The notes under the pieces are model-generated. The model was given only the letters and a program-made list of their open reading frames with translations. It was not told the origin of the DNA and made no database searches. From positions 248,001 through 312,000 of the forward strand of contig CAVQEG010000002.1 in assembly GCA_963711465.1 (NCBI GenBank): a stretch of 64,000 nt of DNA. Reading direction: 5' to 3'. Source of the DNA: CAVQEG01 sp963711465. Its GTDB lineage: Bacteria; Bacteroidota; Ignavibacteria; OLB7. Both the position numbers and the translations under genes were made by a program. Below, one piece after another: positions 42,047-51,016 of this stretch. The stretch's first letter is position 1. Each line of letters starts with the position of its first letter.

Positions 42047-42589
42047 CTACTGCGCCGACGAGTCGTCGGTGGTTCCGGCCGCAGCGGCCTCGAGCTGGGT
42101 GACTTCGTCGAGAATGTGATCCTCGTCGCCCTCGAGGTAGCTCTCATGGCGCGAGTGAAGCGAGCCATCGGCAGCGAAGATCAGGGTGAACGGAACGTTG
42201 GTTCCCGCAAGCGCGTTGAAGACCTCCTTGCTCGGATCGAGCAGCACGGGGAAGGTGTACTTCCGAGCGTTGATGTACGGCGCCACGCGGGCCATCGACT
42301 TCGTGTCGTCGATCGAGATGGCGATGTACTGGACGTTGCGTCCCTCGGATTTCAACTTCTCGTAGATCGGCTGCATCGCCGCCATTTCCTTCTTGCATGG
42401 TCCGCACCAGGTCGCCCAGAAGCTGACGATGGTCACCTTCCCTTTGGCCAGATCGGCGATGGACGTCTTGCTGCCATCGACCGATGAGAGCATCTGCGTC
42501 AGCGATCCGACCGACTGGGCGTGAGCGACACCCGAGAGGGCGACGATGGCGGCAATCAGAAGCGGGATGATCCGGGTAAAATTCTTCAT
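42047..42589 (-). CDS. TlpA-like periplasmic thioredoxin
   Basis: A 180-residue exported redoxin. The signal peptide is 1-24 (ends VAHAQ). The active site is WATWCGPCKKEM (58-69, Cys62 and Cys65) in a TlpA/ResA-like fold, with the cis-proline in GTNVPFTLIF. The CGPC pair and the position beside Omp28-like and DUF6029 genes suggest a disulfide-relay role for those outer-membrane or surface proteins (inference). The C-terminal 20 residues are acidic and Ala-rich. ATG 42589. Confidence 0.9.
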   Translation of the reverse strand: MKNFTRIIPLLIAAIVALSGVAHAQSVGSLTQMLSSVDGSKTSIADLAKGKVTIVSFWATWCGPCKKEMAAMQPIYEKLKSEGRNVQYIAISIDDTKSMARVAPYINARKYTFPVLLDPSKEVFNALAGTNVPFTLIFAADGSLHSRHESYLEGDEDHILDEVTQLEAAAAGTTDDSSAQ

Positions 42590-42853
42590 GCGAATTCGGT
42601 TCGTTGCTGTGAATACGTGCTGGTCGGTGCGAGCGGTGTCCGCCGGGGGACGAACGGCGCTCTACGGTGGAGTTCGACAGAGGAATCCCCGACTCGTTTA
42701 GCGAGCGCCGTGTACAGGAGCGCCGGAACCGGCACGGTCCGGCGCGGCGGACGGCAGCTGCCCGGGCGGTCCGGCGGCAGACGCAGAGCGACAAGATACG
42801 CGCTCGGTCGCGTTCGACGCGAGGTCCTCGGCGGGTGCAGCGCGGGCGAACGC

Positions 42854-45451
42854 TCAGAATTTCACGCTCATTCCAAGTGTGGGGAGAATTGGAAACATCG
42901 TGACGTCGTGGGTGGTCAGTTCGATCGTATCCTGGTCGACGTTATAGGAGCGGGTGAGCAGGTTGGTGTGATTATACACGTTTGCGATATCGAGGTACCA
43001 CGACCAGTCCCACCCGAACCAGTGAGTGTAGAACGTACCGCGCACGTCGAGCCGCTGGTAGTCGGGCAGGCGTGCAGAATTGATGTTTGCGACACCACCC
43101 CGATCGACGCTGAAGAGTACGTTGCCGAAGAGATTGGTCGCGATCGTGGGGACCGTGGCGCCGGTGGAATCTTTTGCCATGACGACGATCGGATGGAATC
43201 CGATTGCCGGCGTGTAGGGGTAGCCACTGCCATAGGTGAAGCTCATGCCGGCTTCGAACCAGCTGTTGAACCGGTAGTTGGCCACGAGATTGAGCGTGTG
43301 GCGCTGGTCGAAGTTGAAGGGGAACGTCACGCCATCGCGGTACCGGTTCGCCCACGCGAGGGTGTAGCTGATCCAGCCATTGAGTCCGTACCCCTCGTTG
43401 GGCATCGTGGTGCGCTGCAGCATCACTTCGAAGCCATAGGCATCGCCGGTCGCGTCGTTGACGGGAATGGTGGTGAGCGAATCGCCGGAGCGGGCGACGG
43501 GCGTGGTCCATCCTTTCCGGTACTTGGGGTTCTCGCCGGTCGGCTCACTGATGTAGTCGACGCCGTTGACCTTCTGCTGGACGATGAGGTCGGAGAAGCT
43601 CTTGTAGTAGCCCTCGAATTTGACCTGCCATGTATCGTTGAGCATGCGGTCGAGGCCGAGCACGTAGTGCATGGAGCGCTCGGCCTTCAGGTCCTGCACT
43701 TCGGGAGCTGTGAGGTCGTAGAACGTGTTGCCATCAATGAGCTTTTCGTAACCGGGCGACTGATAGTAGACGCCGAAGGCACCGCGCAGCGTCGTGATGG
43801 GATCGATCGCCCAGGTGGCGGCAACGCGTGGCGAGAGGTAGGCGCGGTCGATGATTTTGTAGTAATCGAATCGCAGCCCTGGCTGCAGCCACACACCGTC
43901 GAGGAGCTCGATGCGATCCTGGGCATAGGCGTGGGCTCGATAGTAGTCGATGTCGGTCTGAATGCTGTCGGGGAACGCCTGGCGCCCGGCCTGGCGGAAG
44001 GCGAGCAGCAGCGAATCGGGTTCGGCGGAGAATTCCAGTCCGGTGTTGATCATGTCGACACCCGCACCGAATTCCACCAGATTCCCTCCGGCCTCGATGC
44101 TGGTTTCATTCTCGACGGTGTATTTGCGGAAGCTGAAGCCGGCGTTGCCGTTGCCGATACTCAATCCTGGCGGATCGTTCGGATCGATACCGCGGGCGCG
44201 AAGCGAGTCCTGCAGCTCCGGTGGGAGGGCTTGCAGCAGCTTGATGACGCTGTCGCGGGACAGATCACCGTAGAGCAGTCGGCTGCCGCCCTCGCCACCG
44301 AACTGCGTGCTTCCGTTGTTGCGGTACCAGCTGAGGGTGGTCTTCGACAGCACGTTGGGAGTCGGAGTGTAGCGCCAGGAGGCACCGAGCACGGCGTTGT
44401 AGGAGCGATCGACGACGCTGAGCGAATCGATGCGGTCACGATTGGCCGAGGAGGTGATGTCCGTGCCGTCTCGGTTGAACAGGGCGTCGAGGACGAAGCC
44501 ATGTTCCGGGACGGGGTTGGCAGTCGCCTTGAACTGGACGTCCTGGAAATTCGGCAGGGCGACATCGCCTTCCAGGACGTTGGCGGCGCGGAGGATCGGT
44601 CCGGCGATCAGATCGTAGTAGGTACGGCGTCCCGACAGGAGCCATCCGCCATGGAGACTCTCCGGCAATGAACCTTCGAGCACGAGGTTGGCGTTTGTGA
44701 TCGACGCGTTCAGCTTGCCGAGCAAGGGTGCTGCGCGCTCCCCTTCCCTGTTGGTCACATCGAGCACCGCGGAGAGGCGATCACCGTAGCGGGCGGGGAA
44801 GCCACCGGTGAGCAGTGTCACATCGCTGACGGTTTCCGGATTGAACATCGAGACGAGGCCGTACAGCCGATACGGGTTGAAGACCTCGATACCGTCGATG
44901 AGAATCAGGTTCTGATCAGGACCCGACCCACGGACGACGAGCTGGGCACTGAAGTCATTCGGCGCCAGCACGCCCGGGAGCGATCGCAGTGACCGCATGA
45001 CGTCCTCAGCCGCACCCGGTAGGTATTTGGCCTCTCTCGGTTCGATCCTCGTCACGCTGGTGCGCGTGTCGCTCTGTGCCTGGCGTTTACCATGGGCGCG
45101 CACGGTGACTTCGCGGCCCTGGATCGAGGCTTCATTGAGCGTGAAGTCGGCGGTGACGTTGCCGGCGGCGGGAACGGAGATCCTGCGCCGTTGCTCAGCA
45201 TACCCGACGAACGTGACACGGAGCCACTGTTCACCCGACGGTACGTTCGGGATCACGTAGTGTCCCGCGGAATCGACCGCGGCTCCACGCGAGACATCCT
45301 CCACGCGCACGGTCGCTCCGAGCAGTGGCGCCCCCTGCGCATCCCGCACATGACCTTCGACGGTGCCCTGCTGCTGCGCGCGTGCCGAGGCCAGCGCGAG
45401 CACCAGTGTCACCAGCGTCACCGCCGCCGTACGTATTCCCCAATGCATCAT
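42854..45451 (-). CDS. TonB-dependent outer-membrane receptor with CarboxypepD_reg-like domain
   Basis: An 865-residue outer-membrane receptor. The signal peptide ends ASARAQQQ. Residues about 26-110 are a carboxypeptidase-regulatory-like domain (GTVEGHVRDAQGAPLLGATV...SAGHYVIPNVPSGEQWLRVTFVGYAEQ). The plug follows (VTRIEPREAKYLPGAAEDVMRSLRSLPGV, VRGSGPDQNLILIDGIEVFNPYRLYG), then a long barrel ending in an aromatic Phe (SVKF). The substrate is unknown. TonB energy transduction genes are not in the window. It is a single-gene unit, leftward, between the TlpA cluster and the T9SS cargo genes. Confidence 0.93.
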   Translation of the reverse strand: MMHWGIRTAAVTLVTLVLALASARAQQQGTVEGHVRDAQGAPLLGATVRVEDVSRGAAVDSAGHYVIPNVPSGEQWLRVTFVGYAEQRRRISVPAAGNVTADFTLNEASIQGREVTVRAHGKRQAQSDTRTSVTRIEPREAKYLPGAAEDVMRSLRSLPGVLAPNDFSAQLVVRGSGPDQNLILIDGIEVFNPYRLYGLVSMFNPETVSDVTLLTGGFPARYGDRLSAVLDVTNREGERAAPLLGKLNASITNANLVLEGSLPESLHGGWLLSGRRTYYDLIAGPILRAANVLEGDVALPNFQDVQFKATANPVPEHGFVLDALFNRDGTDITSSANRDRIDSLSVVDRSYNAVLGASWRYTPTPNVLSKTTLSWYRNNGSTQFGGEGGSRLLYGDLSRDSVIKLLQALPPELQDSLRARGIDPNDPPGLSIGNGNAGFSFRKYTVENETSIEAGGNLVEFGAGVDMINTGLEFSAEPDSLLLAFRQAGRQAFPDSIQTDIDYYRAHAYAQDRIELLDGVWLQPGLRFDYYKIIDRAYLSPRVAATWAIDPITTLRGAFGVYYQSPGYEKLIDGNTFYDLTAPEVQDLKAERSMHYVLGLDRMLNDTWQVKFEGYYKSFSDLIVQQKVNGVDYISEPTGENPKYRKGWTTPVARSGDSLTTIPVNDATGDAYGFEVMLQRTTMPNEGYGLNGWISYTLAWANRYRDGVTFPFNFDQRHTLNLVANYRFNSWFEAGMSFTYGSGYPYTPAIGFHPIVVMAKDSTGATVPTIATNLFGNVLFSVDRGGVANINSARLPDYQRLDVRGTFYTHWFGWDWSWYLDIANVYNHTNLLTRSYNVDQDTIELTTHDVTMFPILPTLGMSVKF

Positions 45452-45704
45452 CGAATAATCGTAGTGGACGTCTCACCCCCGGGCCGTTTGCTGCCGGCGG
45501 ACGCAACGTGCTGCGAGCGCGGGTCGGCCGCCGTGCTATCCCCGATGAGTCGGACGACGTCGACCGTTCAGCGTTGTCGGAGGAGTCCTGGCCCATTCCC
45601 ATCAGGAGGGACTGCAAAACAAGCGTGTCGTACCACGCGAGGAAAGGCGGAGTTGCGGGCCATGACAGACTTTCACAGCGGAGCGATCCCGGGGGGGCGT
45701 TCGA

Positions 45705-46520
45705 TCATTGGACGACGACGATTCGGGCGCGGCGCACCAGCTGGCCATCGCGGTCGAGCACGTCCAGGAAGTAGACGCCTGGACGTGACGGCGCACGGAC
45801 CGCTCCATCGTTTCCCGCTGAGCGTGCAACGACGGTGCCGGCGACGTCGCGCTGGACGACGACTGATCCGGCCGGAGTCCGGACGCCAAGATCCACCATC
45901 TGGCCGGCGAGGACGGGACACGGGCTGACGGGCTGGAAGTCGGCGACCGCAGGTGCTGATGGTACGGCGGTGATGATCGGGGTGAGGTCGTAGTAGACGG
46001 TCATGTGCATTTCGGTGATCGCGGGGTCGGGGACCGCGACGCTGCCCCCTTCCCTGTCGAACGTGTAATTGAAGACCGTGCCGGAGGTGATGTTGTCGGT
46101 GAAGCGAATCGAGTCGATTCCTGTGGGAAGCGGCGACGCAACAGCGATGCGCAGCGCTTTGCCGTCGGTGTTGCGGACGTCGAATTCGTACACGAGCGAG
46201 AAGTGATGAATCGCCTCGGGGCCGACCGAATCGGGGACGCCGCGCACGTCGCCGTCGAGCCAGTAGTCAGCGTTGGGCTGAGCGACGAACATGGGGTAGA
46301 GGCCATCGGGAGGCGGTCCCGGAATTTCACATTCGTTGTGCGTGAAGCAGTCGGCCCCATCGGTGTACTCGGAGCTGAACCCGAACGTGCGCAACGGTGC
46401 CTGTGCCGAGCCGTCGTCGAGCGAGAACGCCACGGTACCGAACACGGCGAGGGGTGACTGGGCAAAGGCGGCGATACCGCCGTAGACGAAGAGTGCAAGG
46501 AGAGGCAGCAGGAATTTCAT
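45705..46520 (-). CDS. Secreted protein with T9SS-type C-terminal domain (271 residues)
   Basis: A secreted protein with signal peptide MKFLLPLLALFVYGGIAAFAQ (cleaved before Gln). The body is a Gly/Asp/Ser-rich beta sandwich (FGTVAFSLDDGS..., YDLTPIITAVPSAPAV). Residues about 205-271 resemble a type A-like or short sorting domain, with VSPCPVLAGQMVDLGVRTP, SVVVQRDVAGTVVARSA and RPGVYFLDVLDRDGQLVRRARIVVVQ. ATG 46520 is the signal-peptide start. It sits downstream of the 993-residue cargo protein and upstream of the TonB receptor. Function unknown. Confidence 0.8.
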   Translation of the reverse strand: MKFLLPLLALFVYGGIAAFAQSPLAVFGTVAFSLDDGSAQAPLRTFGFSSEYTDGADCFTHNECEIPGPPPDGLYPMFVAQPNADYWLDGDVRGVPDSVGPEAIHHFSLVYEFDVRNTDGKALRIAVASPLPTGIDSIRFTDNITSGTVFNYTFDREGGSVAVPDPAITEMHMTVYYDLTPIITAVPSAPAVADFQPVSPCPVLAGQMVDLGVRTPAGSVVVQRDVAGTVVARSAGNDGAVRAPSRPGVYFLDVLDRDGQLVRRARIVVVQ

Positions 46521-46581
46521 CAGTGTCACTGGTTGGAGCTGGAGTATGGTCTGGCGGCGCCAGACCGGTGCCAGAAACGAC

Positions 46582-46621
46582 GACGGGCGGGCTTTCCCGA
46601 AGAAGGGAGAGCCCGCCCGTC
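46582..46621 (-). terminator. Hairpin terminator downstream of the 993-residue T9SS cargo gene
   Basis: Arms GACGGGCGGGCT (46582-46593) and AGCCCGCCCGTC (46610-46621), extended inward by TCCC/GGGA. On the minus strand a short TTTC follows 7 bases later. It is probably the terminator of the gene ending at 46681. Confidence 0.7.
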
Positions 46622-46680
46622 GCATTCGGATCAACGACCGTCCGGTCCGGTGCGACGCCACGTCGCGGACCGGTATCGGG

Positions 46681-49662
46681 TTACTTCGTGACGGTGATCT
46701 GATGCATCACCGTCTCGCCGCTGGCGGTCTTCAGCACGTAGTAGTATGCGCCCGACGGGAGACCATCGGTGCTGAACTCCACGGACTTCTGACCGTCGAC
46801 GGTACCGCGGAACAGCTCACGAACCTCGGCGCCGACCGTGTTGTGCAGCGTCACGGTGACGAACTGCTCAGACGGAACCGAGATATCGAAGCTGGCGCGG
46901 CCGGACGTCGGGTTCGGATACGCAGCGGTCAGGTTGATCGACTTCGAGGCGACGCTGCTGATGCGGACCGACTTGGTCATCGGGTTGGTGACGGTAACCG
47001 CACCGGCCTGGCCGGCACTGAAGCTACCGAGCACCGCACCGGTGTTCGCATCGGTAAGCACGTAATCAGCATCGGCACGATCGACCGAGACGACGACTGG
47101 ATAGGTAACGCCATCGAAATTGACGACATGCGACTCATCGCTGCTGTTGGCAACGCTGACCATGCCGTTGTTGTCGAAGCGGGCATCGAACATGCCGTGA
47201 CCCGGAACGGGCGGCATTTCGTAGTGCGCCTCGTCGATGCCGTTCTTCTCACGACCGAACCAGAGCGTTCCGACGTGCTGGGCGTTGTCGCTGACGTTCA
47301 GACGACTGAGCGCCTCAAACGGCCGGGCGGCCGCCTTGCCGGACGGCGGGAGTGCGTTCGGCGGAGCATCCAGGTGATAGTAGCCCTGCTTGTCGACCTT
47401 GATCCAGTAGCCGAAGCCCGGATCGAGGCGCGAGACGAGCTGATATCCCTCACGGGTGACGTAGCGGTAGACTTCGCCGGTGAGAACCGGGACACCCGTA
47501 CCTCCGCTGCGCGGCGGAGCGAACGTGATGAAGTCGGTCGTCGTCGGAACCGAGAGCGCGCCGACGGTATTCCATCCACGTGCAACGGCAACCTCGAAGA
47601 TCGGAGGCACCTGGCTGTTGATGTGATAGAACGGAACACCGGCGACCGTGCGATCGAGGATATCGCCGTACTTCACGAAGTAGCCGAAGCCGACGGCGAC
47701 GGTATCCTCCGCGGTATAGAATCCGGAGTAGAACCGCAGCGGCTTGGTGTTCGCATTGGCGAACACGGTACCTGAACGGTTATCCGACGGACGCACCGGA
47801 AGCGACACCAGGTTCCATCCAGGATTGATCTCCGGGAACTGCACGACGCGCGGAAGCGTGTACTCGATGCAGAAGCCGGTGGTGTTCGGGTCCTTGATAT
47901 AGAACGCGTGTCGGGTACCACCGAGCGAGGTCGACTTGCGCAGATCCTCGCTGAAGATCAGTCCGTTGGCGTTGTCACGAATGAACAACTGTGCACCCTG
48001 CGGGAAGTCGGTTTCGTCGTACTCGATCACGAGCGGGTACGAGGACGGTCCGCCCGTGCTGAAACGCACACAGTAGGTGAGCGTCGTCGTCGCGTTGTAC
48101 GGACGGATGTCGATGCTCTTCTCCGAATTGGTCGCCGAAGGCGGAATACCGCGCGTGTCGACCATCCCGTTGAAGCCGTCGGTCAGATCGTGTCCCGGCG
48201 GGAAGAACCGCGCAAAGAACTGGTTCTGATTCGGCGGATTTGCCGCCTCGGCTTCGCCGAAGAGCGAATCGACACCGGTAGTTGCACCAATACCGGTACC
48301 GAAGGTCAGGTACGTCGTGTCCGGCAGGGCCGCCGAATTGCGTACGAGCAGACGAATTCCGCGTGTACGGGTCGACTCCTGCGTCGTATCGAGCGCGTCT
48401 TCGAGCGGATTGCGATTGACGATGAGCGTCACCCGCAGCCGCACCGCGCTGTTAATGGCGTCAGAGGAGCGGACGGTGACATATCCAGTGTAGATCCCAG
48501 GAGTCGGATACCCGCTTCCATCGGAAGTCGGAAGCAGCGACGGATTGGCGATCACATTGAAGTACGCCTGCTCACCCACCTGGCGGATGAATACGCCTCG
48601 CTCACCCTGTCCCGGCTGACCACCGGGGAATCCCGGCGGAATCGTATCCGAAACGCGGAGCCACGGCTCATCGGTTTCCACGGTGACGTTGCGCAGGTAG
48701 GTACTGGCAATACCATTGAGGAGAATGAGATTCGAGACGATCGCATTCGGATTGCCGTACTGTGTCTGCAGCGGCGTGATCAGTTCATAGTTGGACGGAT
48801 CACCCTGCACCTGTCGAACGAGACTCGTCGGGAAGAGGTCGATCCGCGGACGCTCAGTGACCACGACAATCGCCGACCCGTAGTTGTTCGGATAGGTGAT
48901 CGGAATCACCGGCGACGGTGCGACGCCTGCCTGATACTGCTCAAAGCCGCGGTTAGCCATTTCCGGAGTCACATCGACGACGCGATAACTGTTCCACCAG
49001 ATTGAATCGCGGTCGAGAATCACCTGGTCGCGGTTTGCGCCAGCGGAACCACCCGCGGAAGTACCGACGACCTCGAACTTCACGTAGAGGAAGACGCTGG
49101 TATCGCGGAACTGACACGCCGTCTGGTTCGGAATGGTGCTCCGGGTCTGTGGCAGCGCGATCGACGAGCTGCCGGTGACCATGATCCGTTCGCCGTTGGC
49201 CGACGGAGCGCCGGTCGTAGGCTTCTTGTACGTAGCGTCGTCATCGACATCCCAGCTCAGATTGAAATCGTGAGCCAGCACCGTCGTATCGAACGGCATC
49301 GGTCCGCGCTTCTCCACGCCGACGGCGTGAATCAGTGTGCGGTTGTACTGCAGTTTGAACTTGAAGCTGTAAATGCGCTCGCCGGGAAAGCCAGTGACCG
49401 GGTCGGTCTGCGGGTCAAGACAGTTCTTGATGAAAATTGGCATCAGGAAATACCGAGTCTCACCAGGTCCTGCCTCGGCGACGTACTGCGTGTCATTGGC
49501 CAGAACGTCGTTCTGCCCCGACTGGTTCACCTTCACGAGGCTGAGCGTGGGAAGCGTCTTGCGTCCGAGGCTTTGCGCCTGGACTTCGCTGCCGAAGACC
49601 AGAAGCGCTACGGCCACGAGCGCGATCATCTTCGCCCCGCTAATCCAATACCGATTACGCAT
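46681..49662 (-). CDS. Large T9SS-type secreted protein (993 residues)
   Basis: A secreted, probably surface-attached protein. The signal peptide (about 1-29) ends SEVQAQ. The body contains several beta-sandwich modules with the repeated motif NPGWNLVSLPVRPSDN/ARGWNTVGALSVP and GFGYWIKV, and a middle region of unclear class. The C-terminus, SINLTAAYPNPTSGRASFDI.., VTVTLHNTVGAEVRELF, SGAYYYVLKT, is a T9SS type A sorting domain. ATG 49662 has the Shine-Dalgarno AGGAG about 8 bases upstream, which decides it over ATG 49668. It may belong to one transcription unit with the cargo genes downstream. Confidence 0.9.
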   Translation of the reverse strand: MRNRYWISGAKMIALVAVALLVFGSEVQAQSLGRKTLPTLSLVKVNQSGQNDVLANDTQYVAEAGPGETRYFLMPIFIKNCLDPQTDPVTGFPGERIYSFKFKLQYNRTLIHAVGVEKRGPMPFDTTVLAHDFNLSWDVDDDATYKKPTTGAPSANGERIMVTGSSSIALPQTRSTIPNQTACQFRDTSVFLYVKFEVVGTSAGGSAGANRDQVILDRDSIWWNSYRVVDVTPEMANRGFEQYQAGVAPSPVIPITYPNNYGSAIVVVTERPRIDLFPTSLVRQVQGDPSNYELITPLQTQYGNPNAIVSNLILLNGIASTYLRNVTVETDEPWLRVSDTIPPGFPGGQPGQGERGVFIRQVGEQAYFNVIANPSLLPTSDGSGYPTPGIYTGYVTVRSSDAINSAVRLRVTLIVNRNPLEDALDTTQESTRTRGIRLLVRNSAALPDTTYLTFGTGIGATTGVDSLFGEAEAANPPNQNQFFARFFPPGHDLTDGFNGMVDTRGIPPSATNSEKSIDIRPYNATTTLTYCVRFSTGGPSSYPLVIEYDETDFPQGAQLFIRDNANGLIFSEDLRKSTSLGGTRHAFYIKDPNTTGFCIEYTLPRVVQFPEINPGWNLVSLPVRPSDNRSGTVFANANTKPLRFYSGFYTAEDTVAVGFGYFVKYGDILDRTVAGVPFYHINSQVPPIFEVAVARGWNTVGALSVPTTTDFITFAPPRSGGTGVPVLTGEVYRYVTREGYQLVSRLDPGFGYWIKVDKQGYYHLDAPPNALPPSGKAAARPFEALSRLNVSDNAQHVGTLWFGREKNGIDEAHYEMPPVPGHGMFDARFDNNGMVSVANSSDESHVVNFDGVTYPVVVSVDRADADYVLTDANTGAVLGSFSAGQAGAVTVTNPMTKSVRISSVASKSINLTAAYPNPTSGRASFDISVPSEQFVTVTLHNTVGAEVRELFRGTVDGQKSVEFSTDGLPSGAYYYVLKTASGETVMHQITVTK

Positions 49663-49694
49663 GGACATTTCTCCTACGTTGATTCTGAGAGCTG

Positions 49695-50936
49695 TTATAT
49701 CACTAGAAACTGTTTGCATACGATCCTCTGTCGATCTCGGAGCACCAGGAAACAGACCCCACGCGGGGGTACCGTCCCGAGCAGCACCGCCAGCCTTCCA
49801 GGGCCGACTTCATTGACTCGTTGGATTTCAATTCGGCGTCCGAGGAGATCGAACACCTCGACCGTCGCGTGACTCATCGAGCCACACTCCACCTCGAGCT
49901 CGGATGATCCAGGTCGCATGACGACCGACACCCCGCTCCGACCGGTCTCGTCGACCGCCACGGAGACCGTTGACGTGTCATGAACGATTGCCGCGGCCAT
50001 GAGTGTCCCGTCCTGTCGAACGAGTCGACCGAGACAGGAGCCGGCGTTGATGCCAAAATCGGTGACTCGGATGAGGCGCGAAAACGCACTGTCCGTTCGA
50101 CGTCGAATGGCCAACCGCAGCAGCGGACCGTCCTGTTCGAGATCGGAAGTAGCGTCGAACACGGCATGCACCGAGTCGCCGCTGAGCGAGACATCGCGGC
50201 TCGACCACAACGGCTGTGCGGCGAGCGTCCCGACCTCGAGGGTATCAATGAACTCGTAGTATGACGTGTCCGCCGCAATGGAAAACTCCACACGGTTGAC
50301 ACCCCTTCGCCGCAGGTTCACGACCGATACCGTGAGCGTATCGGCCTCGAGCGTGTCGAGCTCGCCATCGGAAACGCTGATCGTCCCCGTGTACTGCGGC
50401 GTCGTGTCACGAACGACCTCGACGTATCCGGGCGAATAGATCGGTTCGAACCGCGTTCGCGACTCGAATGAGATCTGCGCCACGGTGATCCACCCATTCG
50501 GCATCCCCACCGTATCCGGGGCGGTAACACTGCCAATCAGGTAGAACAGCGGTCCCGGCCCGTCGATCACCCCGGACAGCGTAATGTCGCCGATCTGAAT
50601 GAACATCTGGCCGCTGCCGGACGGGTCCTTCTGGACCGACTGGTTCGGTGCCTGCTCCGCGAGCGTTCCCGCCGTGACCAGTCGCGTATCGAGATCGAAA
50701 GCCGAGCGGTCCCACTGAACCGTGGCCGAAATCGCGAAGACGCTGTCTCCGGTCAGCAGACTGTCAATCTCGACCGGAATGAGGAACTGCGAGTTGTCCT
50801 CACAGATGTTCAACCGGAGCGTATCGACCCACACGTGAATGGATCGCGTCTGCTGCGCCGGAGCAGCCGGAGAGAACACCATGCGAGCGGTCGCAAAGAC
50901 GATCGTTGTCAGAAGGATGCGACGCATGCTGTTCAT
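49695..50936 (-). CDS. T9SS-type secreted protein with cohesin-like domains (413 residues)
   Basis: A secreted protein with signal sequence RILLTTIVFATARMVFSPAAP followed by AQQT. The repeated pattern of VEIDSLLTGDSVFAISATVQWDRSAFD and SYYEFIDTLEVGTLA resembles cohesin-like or SLH-associated beta-sandwich modules, where F/Y-containing strands precede G-rich turns. The C-terminus (SHATVEVFDLLGRRIEIQRV.., RGVCFLVLRDRQRIVCKQFLVI) resembles a T9SS sorting domain. It lies between two other cargo genes, with the same orientation. Function unknown; an assembly or scaffold role is possible. Confidence 0.82.
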   Translation of the reverse strand: MNSMRRILLTTIVFATARMVFSPAAPAQQTRSIHVWVDTLRLNICEDNSQFLIPVEIDSLLTGDSVFAISATVQWDRSAFDLDTRLVTAGTLAEQAPNQSVQKDPSGSGQMFIQIGDITLSGVIDGPGPLFYLIGSVTAPDTVGMPNGWITVAQISFESRTRFEPIYSPGYVEVVRDTTPQYTGTISVSDGELDTLEADTLTVSVVNLRRRGVNRVEFSIAADTSYYEFIDTLEVGTLAAQPLWSSRDVSLSGDSVHAVFDATSDLEQDGPLLRLAIRRRTDSAFSRLIRVTDFGINAGSCLGRLVRQDGTLMAAAIVHDTSTVSVAVDETGRSGVSVVMRPGSSELEVECGSMSHATVEVFDLLGRRIEIQRVNEVGPGRLAVLLGTVPPRGVCFLVLRDRQRIVCKQFLVI

Positions 50937-50976
50937 CTCCGGCTGTCCAAGGCGTGGATCATGTCAAGGTACTCAG

Positions 50977-50996
50977 TCATGCCGGCGGCGGCATGA
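50977..50996 (-). terminator. Hairpin between two cargo genes
   Basis: TCATGCCG (50977-50984) and CGGCATGA (50989-50996), perfect 8-bp arms with a 4-base loop, lie in the 80-base gap between the genes at 51017 and 50936. There is no T-run on the minus strand, so it may be an RNA-processing or stability hairpin instead of a terminator. Confidence 0.4.
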
Positions 50997-51016
50997 TCGA
51001 CATCGGTCATCGACTA

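Noticed and set aside
45452..45704. A small gene between the TonB receptor and the cargo gene
   Set aside because: Short frames here lack a start with proper context and have no hydrophobic or domain pattern; treated as intergenic.
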